Of a DNA stretch of 64,000 bases, positions 45,661 to 54,753 are shown in pieces. The notes under the pieces were generated by a model. It worked only from the letters and a program-made list of their open reading frames with translations. It ran no database searches and was not told where the DNA came from. Source of the DNA: Dyadobacter psychrotolerans. GTDB taxonomy: Bacteria; Bacteroidota; Bacteroidia; Cytophagales; Spirosomataceae. The DNA lies in NCBI RefSeq assembly GCF_004349265.1, contig NZ_SMFL01000005.1, positions 496,301 through 560,300 of the forward strand, read 5' to 3'. Position 1 is the first letter of the stretch. Each line of letters opens with the position of its first letter. The position numbers and the translations under genes are program-made.

Positions 45661-45975
45661 TCATCCCGTAACACTCAATCTCAAATTACCCCCCAAACCC
45701 TCTCTAACTATTCGCATCAAAGTTGAAAGCCTGATGTCGCTGGCGTTGTTTTCAATACGGGAAATGTAGGTTTTTGTGGTTCCGCATTTGGTCGCGAGCT
45801 GTTCTTGTGTTAAGCCCTGTTTCTTCCGTAACTCCTGAATCATCGCCCCTAATTTGAAGGCTTCAAATTCTTCTTCGTATTGCTCTCTCGCTGCCGTTCC
45901 TGGTCTGCCAAACTGATCGTCCAGATGTGCGGAAAAAGAAGTTAATTTTTTATTTAGAGTTTCGTTGCTCATCAA
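45661..45975 (-). CDS. HigA-like XRE antitoxin
   Basis: A 104-residue protein. The N-terminal third is a helical toxin-binding region (FSAHLDDQFGRPGTAAREQY), then a helix-turn-helix of the XRE/Cro type (GLTQEQLATKCGTTKTYISR). Order toxin then antitoxin, with a 26-base overlap, is the HigBA arrangement. Antitoxins of this type bind and repress their own promoter; repeats at 46307-46347 are candidate operators. Confidence 0.85.
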   Translation of the reverse strand: MMSNETLNKKLTSFSAHLDDQFGRPGTAAREQYEEEFEAFKLGAMIQELRKKQGLTQEQLATKCGTTKTYISRIENNASDIRLSTLMRIVREGLGGNLRLSVTG

Positions 45976-46306
45976 AGTACTGTTTTTTAAGTTTTTCTGC
46001 CAGGTCTAATTCACTTTTAGGCGTCTTCTGCGTTTTCTTATTAAATCCATTCACCAGTATAATCATGTTTCCTTTATCAAAAAAACTGAAAACACGATAA
46101 ATGTCAGATCCAACCTCAACTCTGACTTCATAAATACCTGTTGAGTTAGTCATGTGCTTGAAATATTTTTCAGGCACTCTGTCAATCGTTGCAATGAGCT
46201 GTAATGTCCAGTTGAATTTCTTTTTTACTTCAGGTTTCAACTTTTCAAAAAAGTCAAGATAGTGGTTTTCGTAGTAGTAGATTTCTCTGATGAAGTGTGC
46301 GCTCAT
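45950..46306 (-). CDS. HigB/RelE-like toxin (Gp49 family)
   Basis: A 118-residue protein of the RelE/HigB superfamily: EIYYYENHYLDFFEKL, then the strand pair GIYEVRVEVGSDIYRVFSFFD and ILVNGFNKKTQKTP, the Gp49-like HigB signature. Such toxins cut mRNA on the ribosome. It is first in a two-gene operon with the XRE antitoxin. Confidence 0.87.
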   Translation of the reverse strand: MSAHFIREIYYYENHYLDFFEKLKPEVKKKFNWTLQLIATIDRVPEKYFKHMTNSTGIYEVRVEVGSDIYRVFSFFDKGNMIILVNGFNKKTQKTPKSELDLAEKLKKQYFDEQRNSK

Positions 46307-46347
46307 AGCTAATCTATTCCAGCTAATTTTTTGTAAAGTTAGCTAAT
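46307..46347 (-). promoter_or_regulatory. Direct repeats before the toxin gene, candidate operator
   Basis: AGCTAAT (plus strand) occurs at 46307-46313, 46321-46327 and 46341-46347, directly upstream of the toxin start and around a likely -7 element (TAACTTTA on the minus strand). Spacing of 14 and 20 bases suits binding by a helix-turn-helix antitoxin. Function inferred. Confidence 0.5.
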
Positions 46348-46521
46348 TAGGTAACATTTTCAAAAAATCGACGACAAGTTTTCGAAGTTTATGCAGTCTA
46401 CTAACTACTAACTAACTAACAAACTAACAAACAGAAAAGGGCAACCGACAAAAAGCCGATTACCCTTAATGACTCCACGCCGTAACATTCAAACGAAAAC
46501 AACAACCAAACACCTCATTTC

Positions 46522-49128
46522 CTACTCACTCCTCAAACTCCTAACCGGATTCATCAGCGCCGCTTTAATACTCTGAAAACTAATCGTAAACAACGCAATG
46601 CCAGTCGCCATTAATCCGGCCAGGGCGATGACCCACCATTCGAGGGTGGTTTGGTAGGCGAAACCTTGCAGCCATTTGTTCATGGCGTACCAGGCGATAG
46701 GTGAGGCGATGACGATGGCAATCAATATCAGTTTCAGGAAATCCTGGGAGAGCAAACCCACAACGCCGGCGACGGTCGCGCCCAGCACTTTACGAACGCC
46801 GATTTCCTTGGTGCGCTGCTCGGCCATGAAGGCGGATAGTCCGTACAAACCCAGACAGGAAATGAAAATGGCCAGTCCGGCAAAGAGATTGAAAATGCTT
46901 CCCATTTGCTGTTCGCTGCGGTAAAGATTGTCCAGATCCTCATCCAGAAAGCCAAATTTGAAAGGGAAGGCGGGGTTGAGCTCTTGATTGATCTTTTCCA
47001 GTGCTTTGATGGTCTGCTCGTTACTGCCCGCAGCGGTGCGCACCATCACCACGCCGCCCCATTTGTTGAGGCGAAGGATGAGCGGCTCCATGGCATATTG
47101 CAGGGATTTGAAGTGAAAATCCTTCACCACACCAATGATCGTTCCCTTGTCGTCGCCAAAATTCAGACTTTTTCCCACTGCATTACCCAGGTTCATACCC
47201 ATGATCTGCATCGCCTTTTCATTGATCATATAATTGGAACTGTCGCCGGAAAACGCCCTGTCGAAACCCCGGCCAGCCAGCACTTGTGATTTAAAGACTT
47301 TTATAAAATTTTCATCCACATCCAGCGAAGGAAAGACGATTTGATTACGAATGGTTTGTCCGTCCCAAACTATATCCGTGGTGCCCGTTGCAAGCGTTGT
47401 AGGCATATCTGAGATAACCGTGAAGTTTTCCGTCAGCGGATTTTGGGCCAACGATGTTTTTAATGTTTGCTTTTTTGCACCCAGCTCGCCGGTCATAGGC
47501 AGGTAAAGCAGGTTGGATTTGTCAAAACCCAGGTTACGCTTTTTGATAAAATCAAGCTGTTTGTAAACCACCGCAGTTCCTACGAGCAACACAATGGCTA
47601 CCACAAACTGCGTTACCACGAGCGCATTCCGGAAAAGCAGGTTTCCGCCGGCAACTCTCAATTTGCCTTTCAGTACTTTTACAGGCGCGAATCCCGAAAG
47701 GAATAACGCAGGGTAACTGCCCGAAAGCAAGCCCGTCAAAACCGCAATGCCGATCAGGCTCAGCAGCAGTTTTCCATCCAGCAGATCAATGGCGAGGGTT
47801 TTCTCAGTCAGCATTTTGAAAACTGGAAGCAGCAGGAACACGATACCGATCGCAATGACCAGCGAGAGGAAAGAGAAGATAAGCGATTCGCCCAGGAACT
47901 GAAATACGAGCTGATGACGATTGGCCCCAACCACCTTACGCAGCCCCACTTCCTTTGCCCTGCGCTCCGAACGTGCCGTGGCAAGATTCATGAAATTGAT
48001 GCAGGCGACGAACAGAATAAAGATTGCGACAACGAAGAAAATGTTGACGTACTGGATGTTACCATGCCCTGGAAGGTCTATCTGAAGATTGGAATGCAGG
48101 TGGATATCCGTTAGGGGTTGTAGCTGGAAGTCGACTTGAATCGTCTGACCACGGTCCTTGAAAATCTTGCCGATCTGCTGCGTAAGTTTCTGCCGGGCAG
48201 AGGCAGATGCGGCCGTTTTTTCGTCGAGTTCGAGATAGGTATAAAAGTTAAAATTTCCCCAGGTGTCGTTTTTTAAATCCCAGTCCCATTTGGCCATGGT
48301 TTTCATGGGAATGATCACATCAAACTGCAAATGCGAATTGGAAGGCGTATTAGCCAGAATTCCCGCAATGGTAAAGTTGTCCTTATTGTTGATGCGGATG
48401 GTCTTGCCGACGGCATCGCGATTGCCGTAATATTTCTCGGCAATTTCTTCGGTGATCAATATCGCTCCCGGATCTTTCAGGGCCGTAGCTGCATTGCCGG
48501 CCAGTAAAGGAAAAGAAAACACTTCCAGAAAGTTTGAATCGGCATAAAAGACGCGTTTTTCTTCCACCTTTTTTTCTCCTGCTTCAAACAGCATAGGAAT
48601 AAGTTTGCTAATTCGTACCCCGGATGTAATCTGCGGCAACTCCGATTGTAATCCCCCGGACATTCCCGCGGCACTAACCGCCGTTTTGAAGTCACCGGCC
48701 GTGCAGGTCAGACGAAAGAGCTGGCCGGCGCGGGTATGGAAGCGGTCGTAGCTCAGCTCGTTTTGCACCCATAACAGGATCAGGATACTGCATGCCATGC
48801 CGATGGATAAACCGGCAATGTTCAGTATAGAATATGCTTTTTGACGAACAATGTTCCGCCAGGCGATTTTGAAATAATTTTTTAACATATCAGGGCTATG
48901 AGAAAATGATTGTTCATACTTTTTGTTGCCACGACGCCTGGGAACAAATGGCGGCAAAACGGTTGCTACATTAAGCAGATAACGCAGAAGGGCTTGTCGT
49001 TTTCCGAAACGCTGAACCGAATACGCATACAACTCATCCAGATCTCCTTCCACTTCTTCAAGCGTATTTTCAGGGTGCAGCCAGCGAAGCAAAGTTTTTG
49101 CCCACCGCGGCGCTTGTGGTTGGTTCAT
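46522..49128 (-). CDS. MacB/FtsX-type ABC permease with prefix domain
   Basis: An 868-residue permease. Residues 1-75 are a soluble prefix domain (PRWAKTLLRWLHPENTLEEV...) found in Bacteroidota permeases encoded next to PadR genes. Then come two MacB halves, each with a periplasmic core, and membrane helices near 95-115, 360-380, 410-430, 455-475, 500-520, 745-765, 795-815 and 830-850. Conserved ERRAKEVGLRKVVGA and EQRTKEIGVRKVLGA loops mark each half. It would move substrates or act mechanically in the envelope with an ATPase encoded elsewhere. Its ATG overlaps the PadR stop. A truncated copy of its 3' end lies at 45440-45640. Confidence 0.92.
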   Translation of the reverse strand: MNQPQAPRWAKTLLRWLHPENTLEEVEGDLDELYAYSVQRFGKRQALLRYLLNVATVLPPFVPRRRGNKKYEQSFSHSPDMLKNYFKIAWRNIVRQKAYSILNIAGLSIGMACSILILLWVQNELSYDRFHTRAGQLFRLTCTAGDFKTAVSAAGMSGGLQSELPQITSGVRISKLIPMLFEAGEKKVEEKRVFYADSNFLEVFSFPLLAGNAATALKDPGAILITEEIAEKYYGNRDAVGKTIRINNKDNFTIAGILANTPSNSHLQFDVIIPMKTMAKWDWDLKNDTWGNFNFYTYLELDEKTAASASARQKLTQQIGKIFKDRGQTIQVDFQLQPLTDIHLHSNLQIDLPGHGNIQYVNIFFVVAIFILFVACINFMNLATARSERRAKEVGLRKVVGANRHQLVFQFLGESLIFSFLSLVIAIGIVFLLLPVFKMLTEKTLAIDLLDGKLLLSLIGIAVLTGLLSGSYPALFLSGFAPVKVLKGKLRVAGGNLLFRNALVVTQFVVAIVLLVGTAVVYKQLDFIKKRNLGFDKSNLLYLPMTGELGAKKQTLKTSLAQNPLTENFTVISDMPTTLATGTTDIVWDGQTIRNQIVFPSLDVDENFIKVFKSQVLAGRGFDRAFSGDSSNYMINEKAMQIMGMNLGNAVGKSLNFGDDKGTIIGVVKDFHFKSLQYAMEPLILRLNKWGGVVMVRTAAGSNEQTIKALEKINQELNPAFPFKFGFLDEDLDNLYRSEQQMGSIFNLFAGLAIFISCLGLYGLSAFMAEQRTKEIGVRKVLGATVAGVVGLLSQDFLKLILIAIVIASPIAWYAMNKWLQGFAYQTTLEWWVIALAGLMATGIALFTISFQSIKAALMNPVRSLRSE

Positions 49129-49463
49129 AGGCCGCTCAGCTTTAAGGTGTCATCAGGCATTAATTTCCAAAGCTTGTTACGCAGCTGCTGTATATCTTCC
49201 ATCGCGCTTTTTCCCAACGTCGTTACCTTAAAAAGACGTTTCCGTCTGCCACCGCGCTCGGTAGTCGCCCCGCCGAGTTCTGAGGTTACGAAGCCTTTTT
49301 CTTCCAGGCGAATCAGTGTATTGTGAACCGCGCCGAAAGTGACAAGCCGGCCAGTTTGCTGCTCAATTTCCTGCGAGACCGTAACGCCATAGGCATTCCC
49401 GTCCAGGATTGCGATCATGAGCAAAACGAGTTCTTCAAATTCTCCCAAATACGTCCTGCGCAT
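49125..49463 (-). CDS. PadR-family transcriptional regulator
   Basis: A 112-residue winged-helix regulator: LGEFEELVLLMIAIL, then YGVTVSQEIEQQTGR, TFGAVHNTLIRLEEKGFV and the RKRLFKVT wing. It precedes the permease with a 4-base overlap, the usual pairing in Bacteroidota, and probably represses this operon until a drug or envelope signal is bound. The 296 bp upstream show no supportable gene. Confidence 0.92.
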   Translation of the reverse strand: MRRTYLGEFEELVLLMIAILDGNAYGVTVSQEIEQQTGRLVTFGAVHNTLIRLEEKGFVTSELGGATTERGGRRKRLFKVTTLGKSAMEDIQQLRNKLWKLMPDDTLKLSGL

Positions 49464-49759
49464 TCAAAAAATGATTAGTTTGTATTTTATAGTATAAATG
49501 CATGCCAGGTTTCCAAAGAGGCGAAAAATGGCTTTTAGGGCTGACTTTGAGCATTTAAGGTAAGATGCAGCGTTCGCAAAGGAACGAAGAGTGTCCGGTA
49601 TTGAACAGTGGGCATATTCCGGAAAAGAGGGGATTTTCAAGAAAAAGTCTTATCGAATATTTCCATCAAGGTAACGCTTATTATCGAGTGCGTGGACTGA
49701 CGAAAAAAAGGGGCACGCCTGGTCGGGTTACACGTAAGGTTAATGGGTGGAAGCATTTT

Positions 49760-50329
49760 TTACTTTTTCAGGGGACCCACATGCCGGTAGGTATTCATAA
49801 GTAAACCCGTAGGCGTAACTTTTGAGCTGATGAAAGTAAGTTCGCGTGCATCAATGTGATCAGAAAACAGTTTTTTGCCACGGCCCAGCAAGACGGGATA
49901 GACGATCAGCACAACCTCGTCGGCCAGTCCATGATCCAGCAGCAAAGAAGTCAGTGTTGAGCTTCCCCAGACGATAATGTCAGGACCGGCGGTTAACTTG
50001 AGACTACGGATACCTTCAACGATATCTGAACCCAAATCTGCGACGGGACCCCAATTCAGGCTCTCCGGCCGGTGTGTTGCGATGTATTTCGTTGCAGCGT
50101 TAATACTGTTTGCAATTGGCATATTGCCTGCTTTCGGCCAGTATCCTGACCAGAGATCGTAGGTCTTTCGGCCTAACAGCAGATCGAAAACGCTGCCCTG
50201 CGCTTCTAAAACAAATTCTAAACCAGCAGGACTGCGATAAGGGTTCGTCCAGTCGCCATATGCGTAATCCTGCCCCTGCTCGATCACCCCGTCCAGCGAG
50301 ATATGTTCCATAATTTTGATCTTTCTCAT
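49760..50329 (-). CDS. Dihydrofolate-reductase-like (RibD C-terminal family) protein
   Basis: A 189-residue protein with the RibD-C/DHFR-like fold: MRKIKIMEHISLDGVIEQG, LLLGRKTYDLWSGYWP, the nucleotide-binding IIVWGSSTLTSLLLDHGL, and VLLGRGKKLF. The family binds NADPH; a physiological substrate is rarely known. Single gene. Confidence 0.9.
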   Translation of the reverse strand: MRKIKIMEHISLDGVIEQGQDYAYGDWTNPYRSPAGLEFVLEAQGSVFDLLLGRKTYDLWSGYWPKAGNMPIANSINAATKYIATHRPESLNWGPVADLGSDIVEGIRSLKLTAGPDIIVWGSSTLTSLLLDHGLADEVVLIVYPVLLGRGKKLFSDHIDARELTFISSKVTPTGLLMNTYRHVGPLKK

Positions 50330-50617
50330 TTTGTTTGCTGCTGGTTTGACTGATGTGTAAAGTTAATGGGGATATGTTGGGTGGAAGAGGGGTGATTGGG
50401 AGAAGGATAGGGTGGTATTGCGACAATTTAATATATCTGACAACAGTTGCAAGTAATGAATCTGGCTTCTAGTTCTGAAAGTCACCGCATGAGCTTAGTG
50501 AGTTGTGTAGGATCACAGAATCTCGGGAAGGCACAGGTAAGGGCTGGTGAACGAATTAACTTTGAACTGATTTAATTCCTAATTTAAGTTTACTTAAGTT
50601 CATCTATCATTTTTCTA

Positions 50618-50625
50618 TACTTTTG
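50618..50625 (+). promoter_or_regulatory. -7 promoter element of the propeller lipoprotein
   Basis: TACTTTTG (TAnnTTTG) lies 24 bases before the ATG at 50650 and overlaps the alternative upstream start at 50623, which supports the downstream start. Confidence 0.55.
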
Positions 50626-50649
50626 GTAAAAATCCGACTTTATTCTTTA

Positions 50650-51936
50650 ATGAAAAAAATATTACTCGCCCTGCTGATCACCCTAATTCTATTCAATTGT
50701 AAGAAACGTGGAGAGGATATTGATCCCATTGATCTGGAAACCCACCCGGCAACTTATTCTAACAAAATCGTCCTGAATGAACCCCGAATTATGGAGGATT
50801 CTGTACGCATCTCATGGTCTGTTCTTGACACCGCTAATTTCGTGAGCTACAATTTATTACGTAGGGATGATGCAGGAGAATCTCTAACTGTGATCAAACA
50901 ATTTTACAAAAAAGATGAAACAGCTGTAACTGACTACGACGTCCCTTACAGTCCAACGGTTCAGTATCAGGTGATTGGCAATTTGTCATCGGGCAAAAGT
51001 GTAGCTAGCAATGTGATCACCTATTCCCGCAACGCGATCCAATCACTTAAGATCGCTCCTTTTGACATAATTTACAGTGACAACCTTCTTTACTTCTTTG
51101 AAAAAAATGGTAAAATCAGTATTTACAACACCAATGGGGTTCTCAACAAAACGATTGCTACTGAGGCAACAATAGGTTACTGTGACTTTGGTATTTATAA
51201 TGGCAAAAAGGAGCTCTACGTGCCGAGGAACGACGGTTGGGTATTTGTATATGATGCGATATCACTCGAAAAGATTACCCAGGTCAGCACCGGCCTTACC
51301 AATTCATGCGTGGTCTATTACAACAACAACCTTTATGTCTCTACCTCGGCATGGACAAATCGTCCCATTAAAGTCGTGAGCCGTGCAAGTGGCAATTTAA
51401 TTTCGGAAACGGGTGATTTTGATATAACGCGGTTTAAACGTATTCCTAATAGTAGCCTGGAATTAATAGAGATCTCGATTAACATCGGGCCCGTTGATCA
51501 GGATTATTATAAGTTTACCGCTGACGGGCGATTTGTAAGTCATTCAGATGACCGGTATCATGGAGACTATCCGCTGGATCACAAGATCTTTGAGTTTTTT
51601 CCTGATGGCAGCAAATACATCACTTCTTCGACCGGAGCAATTTATAATAAGGATATGACTTACCTGGCCAGTTTACCTCGCGGAAACTTATTTTTCACTA
51701 CTTTTTCTATTAATCAGAGTGAAAATTTGATATATGCTGGCTGCCAGACCAAAAATATCAAAGTATACACCGCGGACAACTTTAATGAGGTAAAAACAAT
51801 TAGGACGAAAGCTTATCCTTACAAAATATTTGATACCGGTAATCAGCTTTTATGTCTTAGCTCTACGAAAGCAGTTACGTGCAACTATTGCAGCTCTCCC
51901 GTAGCCAACCTGGTTATTGAAAAGATCAGTAAGTAG
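50650..51936 (+). CDS. Lipoprotein with Fn3-like and beta-propeller regions
   Basis: A 428-residue protein from the ATG at 50650. The lipoprotein signal ends in LLITLILFNC. Residues ~45-120 look like a fibronectin-III domain (VRISWSVLDTANFVSYNLLRRD). The rest is a propeller-like series of strands (ISIYNTNGVLNKTI, VFVYDAISLEKI, IKVYTADNFNEVKTI). No enzymatic motif. The start is chosen because the promoter overlaps the earlier in-frame codon and the signal peptide begins here. Confidence 0.75.
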   Translation: MKKILLALLITLILFNCKKRGEDIDPIDLETHPATYSNKIVLNEPRIMEDSVRISWSVLDTANFVSYNLLRRDDAGESLTVIKQFYKKDETAVTDYDVPYSPTVQYQVIGNLSSGKSVASNVITYSRNAIQSLKIAPFDIIYSDNLLYFFEKNGKISIYNTNGVLNKTIATEATIGYCDFGIYNGKKELYVPRNDGWVFVYDAISLEKITQVSTGLTNSCVVYYNNNLYVSTSAWTNRPIKVVSRASGNLISETGDFDITRFKRIPNSSLELIEISINIGPVDQDYYKFTADGRFVSHSDDRYHGDYPLDHKIFEFFPDGSKYITSSTGAIYNKDMTYLASLPRGNLFFTTFSINQSENLIYAGCQTKNIKVYTADNFNEVKTIRTKAYPYKIFDTGNQLLCLSSTKAVTCNYCSSPVANLVIEKISK

Positions 51937-52040
51937 CCTGGCAGTAGCCGTATCAAACCGTTTGATCAGAAATGCATGCAGTTAACATAAGTAATCGTAA
52001 CCTGCTGGTGATACTCTTTCCGTGTTACGATTTTAGTCAA

Positions 52041-52438
52041 TTATATTTCTTCCAAAAACGCCTGCATATAATCCAACTCATGATTAAACCGAAGGCCATC
52101 AACTTTCCGGGCAGTAAAACAATTTGTGCAAACAGAAGCCACCGGTTGTAGTCGTCCGAGATACGAAACGGGTTGTCAACCAGTCCTCCGGGCCAGCCGA
52201 TATTCTAGTGGTCGGGAGTCGGGCTTGTGACATGGCTGACGAATACATACAGGGAAAGCAGGCAAAATCTGATCAGTGTCTGCTGAAATCCCCAATAGTA
52301 CGAAGTTTTGAATACCCAAAACAAAGCCGTTATCACCAAAAACAAGCCTACGATAACAGCGATGTAAATAAGCCATTTTTTCGACGGCTCACCGTCATCG
52401 TCCGGCTCAGGGGAATTTATATAGATTATTTTAAATCT
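52041..52438 (-). pseudogene. Membrane-protein gene with internal amber codon
   Basis: On the minus strand one frame is open from 52438 to a TAA at 52041-52043, interrupted only by TAG at 52205-52207. Before the TAG it encodes two hydrophobic segments (WLIYIAVIVGLFLVITALFW, TLIRFCLLSLYVFVSHV), after it WLLFAQIVLLPGKLMAFGLI. No ATG opens the frame. It reads as a small three-helix membrane protein in decay; plus-strand ORFs here are shadows. Confidence 0.6.
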
Positions 52439-52650
52439 GATTTACAGCTGAATTCAAGTCCGGATAATATGAGTGTGTTGACTGGTTTAGCTGTTCCGCT
52501 GCAGGTGAAAAAGAGTGGTCAAAGTATAAGTCAGCTATGAGTGAGTGTTTAATCCTTAAATTTATCCTGCTTCGATAAAGTTAAGTTCAAGTGTTGCGAT
52601 TTATACTTCGTTAGAGTAATCTGAATCTTTAAAAAAGATTCATGCAACTT

Positions 52651-52658
52651 TACATTTG
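52651..52658 (+). promoter_or_regulatory. -7 promoter element of the sigma-factor operon
   Basis: TACATTTG matches TAnnTTTG, 86 bases before the ECF sigma start codon. Confidence 0.5.
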
Positions 52659-52744
52659 ATACCTTCTTAAAAATAAATGTCAGCAGCTATACAACCCTTT
52701 CACTGTCCTGATGCCTCCTTCAAATATGGACCTAAAACCACTCT

Positions 52745-53254
52745 ATGACTTCGGAGTCTGAGCTTATTGCAGATTGCCTTTTAAACGACCGGACTGCGCA
52801 GCGGCTATTGTATGACCGTTACAAAAAAAGTATGTACACGCTTGCATTCCGAATCACTGCGGATTTTGATGATGCCAATGATGTGTTGCAGGACTCATTT
52901 TTAGAGGTCTTCCGGCATCTGGATCAGTTCAGGGGAGAAGCTACGCTGGGAGCATGGATCAAAAAAATTGTGGTTCGTAAGTCAACGAAGAAAAAGCGGC
53001 TGGTTATCTGGGAAAATATTGAAGACCATGATCAGGAAAGTGTTAACTGGGGAGATAGTGAGATAAATGCAGCGCATTTGGAAACAGCCATTCTTTCCCT
53101 TCCCGATGGTTTTCGGACGATCTTCGTTTTGGCAGAAGTAGAAGGTTACACACATAAAGAAATAGCGTCGATGATGAATATTTCGGAAGGGACCTCTAAA
53201 TCACAATTGTTTCATGCAAAAAGAAAGCTGCGTAGCATGTTAACATCCAAATGA
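52745..53254 (+). CDS. ECF RNA polymerase sigma factor
   Basis: A 169-residue sigma-70 factor of the extracytoplasmic-function group. Region 2 includes LLYDRYKKSMYTLAFRIT and DDANDVLQDSFLEVFRHLDQF; region 4 includes FRTIFVLAEVEGYTHKEIAS and SEGTSKSQLFHAKRKLR. It leads a same-strand series of envelope genes with very short gaps (7 bp to the next), so it probably drives a surface-stress or adhesion programme. Confidence 0.95.
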   Translation: MTSESELIADCLLNDRTAQRLLYDRYKKSMYTLAFRITADFDDANDVLQDSFLEVFRHLDQFRGEATLGAWIKKIVVRKSTKKKRLVIWENIEDHDQESVNWGDSEINAAHLETAILSLPDGFRTIFVLAEVEGYTHKEIASMMNISEGTSKSQLFHAKRKLRSMLTSK

Positions 53255-53261
53255 GCAAACT

Positions 53262-53840
53262 ATGAAAGATATCAATAAAGAAAAATTGAATAAAGCACTG
53301 ACCGGGCTAAATACGTATGAACCAGGCGAATGTATCTGGTTACAGATTAATGACGGTCTCAATGAGCTGCCGTTACAGGACGCGATCCGAAAACTTTCTG
53401 ATTACGAGCCTGATGATCTGATATGGACGTTAATTGAAAAAGAATCGGTGGCTGGTAAAAAGAAACAAGCTGTGATCTGGTATGCGGCCGCAACAGTACT
53501 GCTTGCATCTTTTTTTGGTTTATGGCTGTTACTGCCCGCTCAATCTCCGGACATTGCGTTTTCCCAACAGGAAATTGACAGCCGTTTGCAAACTACCGGT
53601 AACCTGGCAACTGACGAGCAGTTTAATACGTTAAAAACTTATTGTGAAACTGAAACATTGGTTTGTAACCGTCGGGATTTCAGGCAGCTGACGCATGACT
53701 ATGAAGCACTTCGCTTTGCCGCCCGTGAGTTGCAGCAGGCCATTGGGAATTACAATACCGAACCCGATTTAATGAGACAGCTCAGCGTTTTAGAACAGGA
53801 AAAAGCAGATATTTTAAATAAAATGGCTAAAATGATTTAG
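53262..53840 (+). CDS. Probable anti-sigma factor (membrane-anchored)
   Basis: A 192-residue protein with two short cytoplasmic repeats (LNTYEPGECIWLQI at 16-29 and LSDYEPDDLIWTLI at 46-59), one membrane helix near 70-90 (VIWYAAATVLLASFFGLWLL) and a helical outer part. Position directly after an ECF sigma gene, and a cytoplasmic-helix-periplasmic layout, fit a Bacteroidota anti-sigma protein. No zinc-binding HxxxCxxC motif is present. Confidence 0.75.
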   Translation: MKDINKEKLNKALTGLNTYEPGECIWLQINDGLNELPLQDAIRKLSDYEPDDLIWTLIEKESVAGKKKQAVIWYAAATVLLASFFGLWLLLPAQSPDIAFSQQEIDSRLQTTGNLATDEQFNTLKTYCETETLVCNRRDFRQLTHDYEALRFAARELQQAIGNYNTEPDLMRQLSVLEQEKADILNKMAKMI

Positions 53841-53849
53841 TCCTGAAAG

Positions 53850-54746
53850 ATGAAAAAAAAGTCAAATTACGGGTCCATCGTTTTTGGAGCGTTCCTGATC
53901 ATCACGCTGGCATGCGCACCTGTGCATAGCCAGAATATGCTGCAGGTGGCGACCAAGTCTGTTGAAAAATCAATCGGAAACCCAACTGTCCGCACACTTC
54001 ACATCAGTGCTGAAAAGGCTGATATTGAACTGGTGGCCTGGGATAAAGCCGAAATATCAATTGTTTTAGAACTTTCTTCTAAGCACCCCGACAAGGCTAT
54101 TGCCGTTTCTGACCTGAATAAATTCCAATATATAGCTGAGCGCAGTGGTAAAGATTATTTTTTGAGAAATTATGTGCTTTTAAAAGAAGGTGAAAATAAG
54201 CCTGTATCCAATCTTAAAGCACGCTATGTCATACATCTTCCAGCCAGCTGCGCGGTTGATCTAAAAAATACTTTTGGCACTATTATTCTGAAAGGTTTAA
54301 ACAATAACCTGTCTTTAAAAGCAGATTTCTGCACAACAACGCTGGTTGATTTGCAGGGTAAAGGAATGCTTGCGACCCGATTCGGCGATTTAAAAGGCAG
54401 AGAGATTTCCGGCACTTTCTCTTTCGGCAGTGACCACACGAATCTCAGGCTCGAACAAATTTCAGGTGCAATTAAAATGGATGCCGTATACGGCAATGTC
54501 GAAATTTATCCTTCTACCGGTCTCAACAGCCTCACGATACAATCTAAAAAAGCGGTCATTACACTTCTTGCCAAAAACTGGCAGTTATTTGACTACAATG
54601 TAAACGGCGCCTACACCACCATGAAACTTCCTAATGGTTTTAAATGGAAAAAAAACACCGCAGATTTTAAAGAAGCTTTTTTTGACAGAAAACAAATCGC
54701 CAACGTGCAGATTAATTCTGAGTTTGGAGACCTTACGATAAGATAA
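53850..54746 (+). CDS. DUF4097-like putative adhesin
   Basis: A 298-residue exported protein with a signal peptide (about 1-27, ending APVHSQ). The body is a run of short beta strands of right-handed-helix type typical of DUF4097/DUF2807 proteins (SAEKADIELVAWDKAEISIV, LKNTFGTIILKGLNNNLSLK, FGDLKGREISGTFSFGS). These often follow ECF sigma/anti-sigma pairs in Bacteroidota. Likely periplasmic or surface; role unknown. Confidence 0.75.
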   Translation: MKKKSNYGSIVFGAFLIITLACAPVHSQNMLQVATKSVEKSIGNPTVRTLHISAEKADIELVAWDKAEISIVLELSSKHPDKAIAVSDLNKFQYIAERSGKDYFLRNYVLLKEGENKPVSNLKARYVIHLPASCAVDLKNTFGTIILKGLNNNLSLKADFCTTTLVDLQGKGMLATRFGDLKGREISGTFSFGSDHTNLRLEQISGAIKMDAVYGNVEIYPSTGLNSLTIQSKKAVITLLAKNWQLFDYNVNGAYTTMKLPNGFKWKKNTADFKEAFFDRKQIANVQINSEFGDLTIR

Positions 54747-54753
54747 CGCATCG

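Noticed and set aside
49565..49804. 79-aa plus-strand ORF
   Set aside because: Overlaps the end of the reductase gene, highly basic with no domain, no promoter or ribosome-binding site.
52124..52540. 138-aa plus-strand ORF
   Set aside because: Composition is poor and the minus strand carries a convincing hydrophobic protein frame over the same bases.
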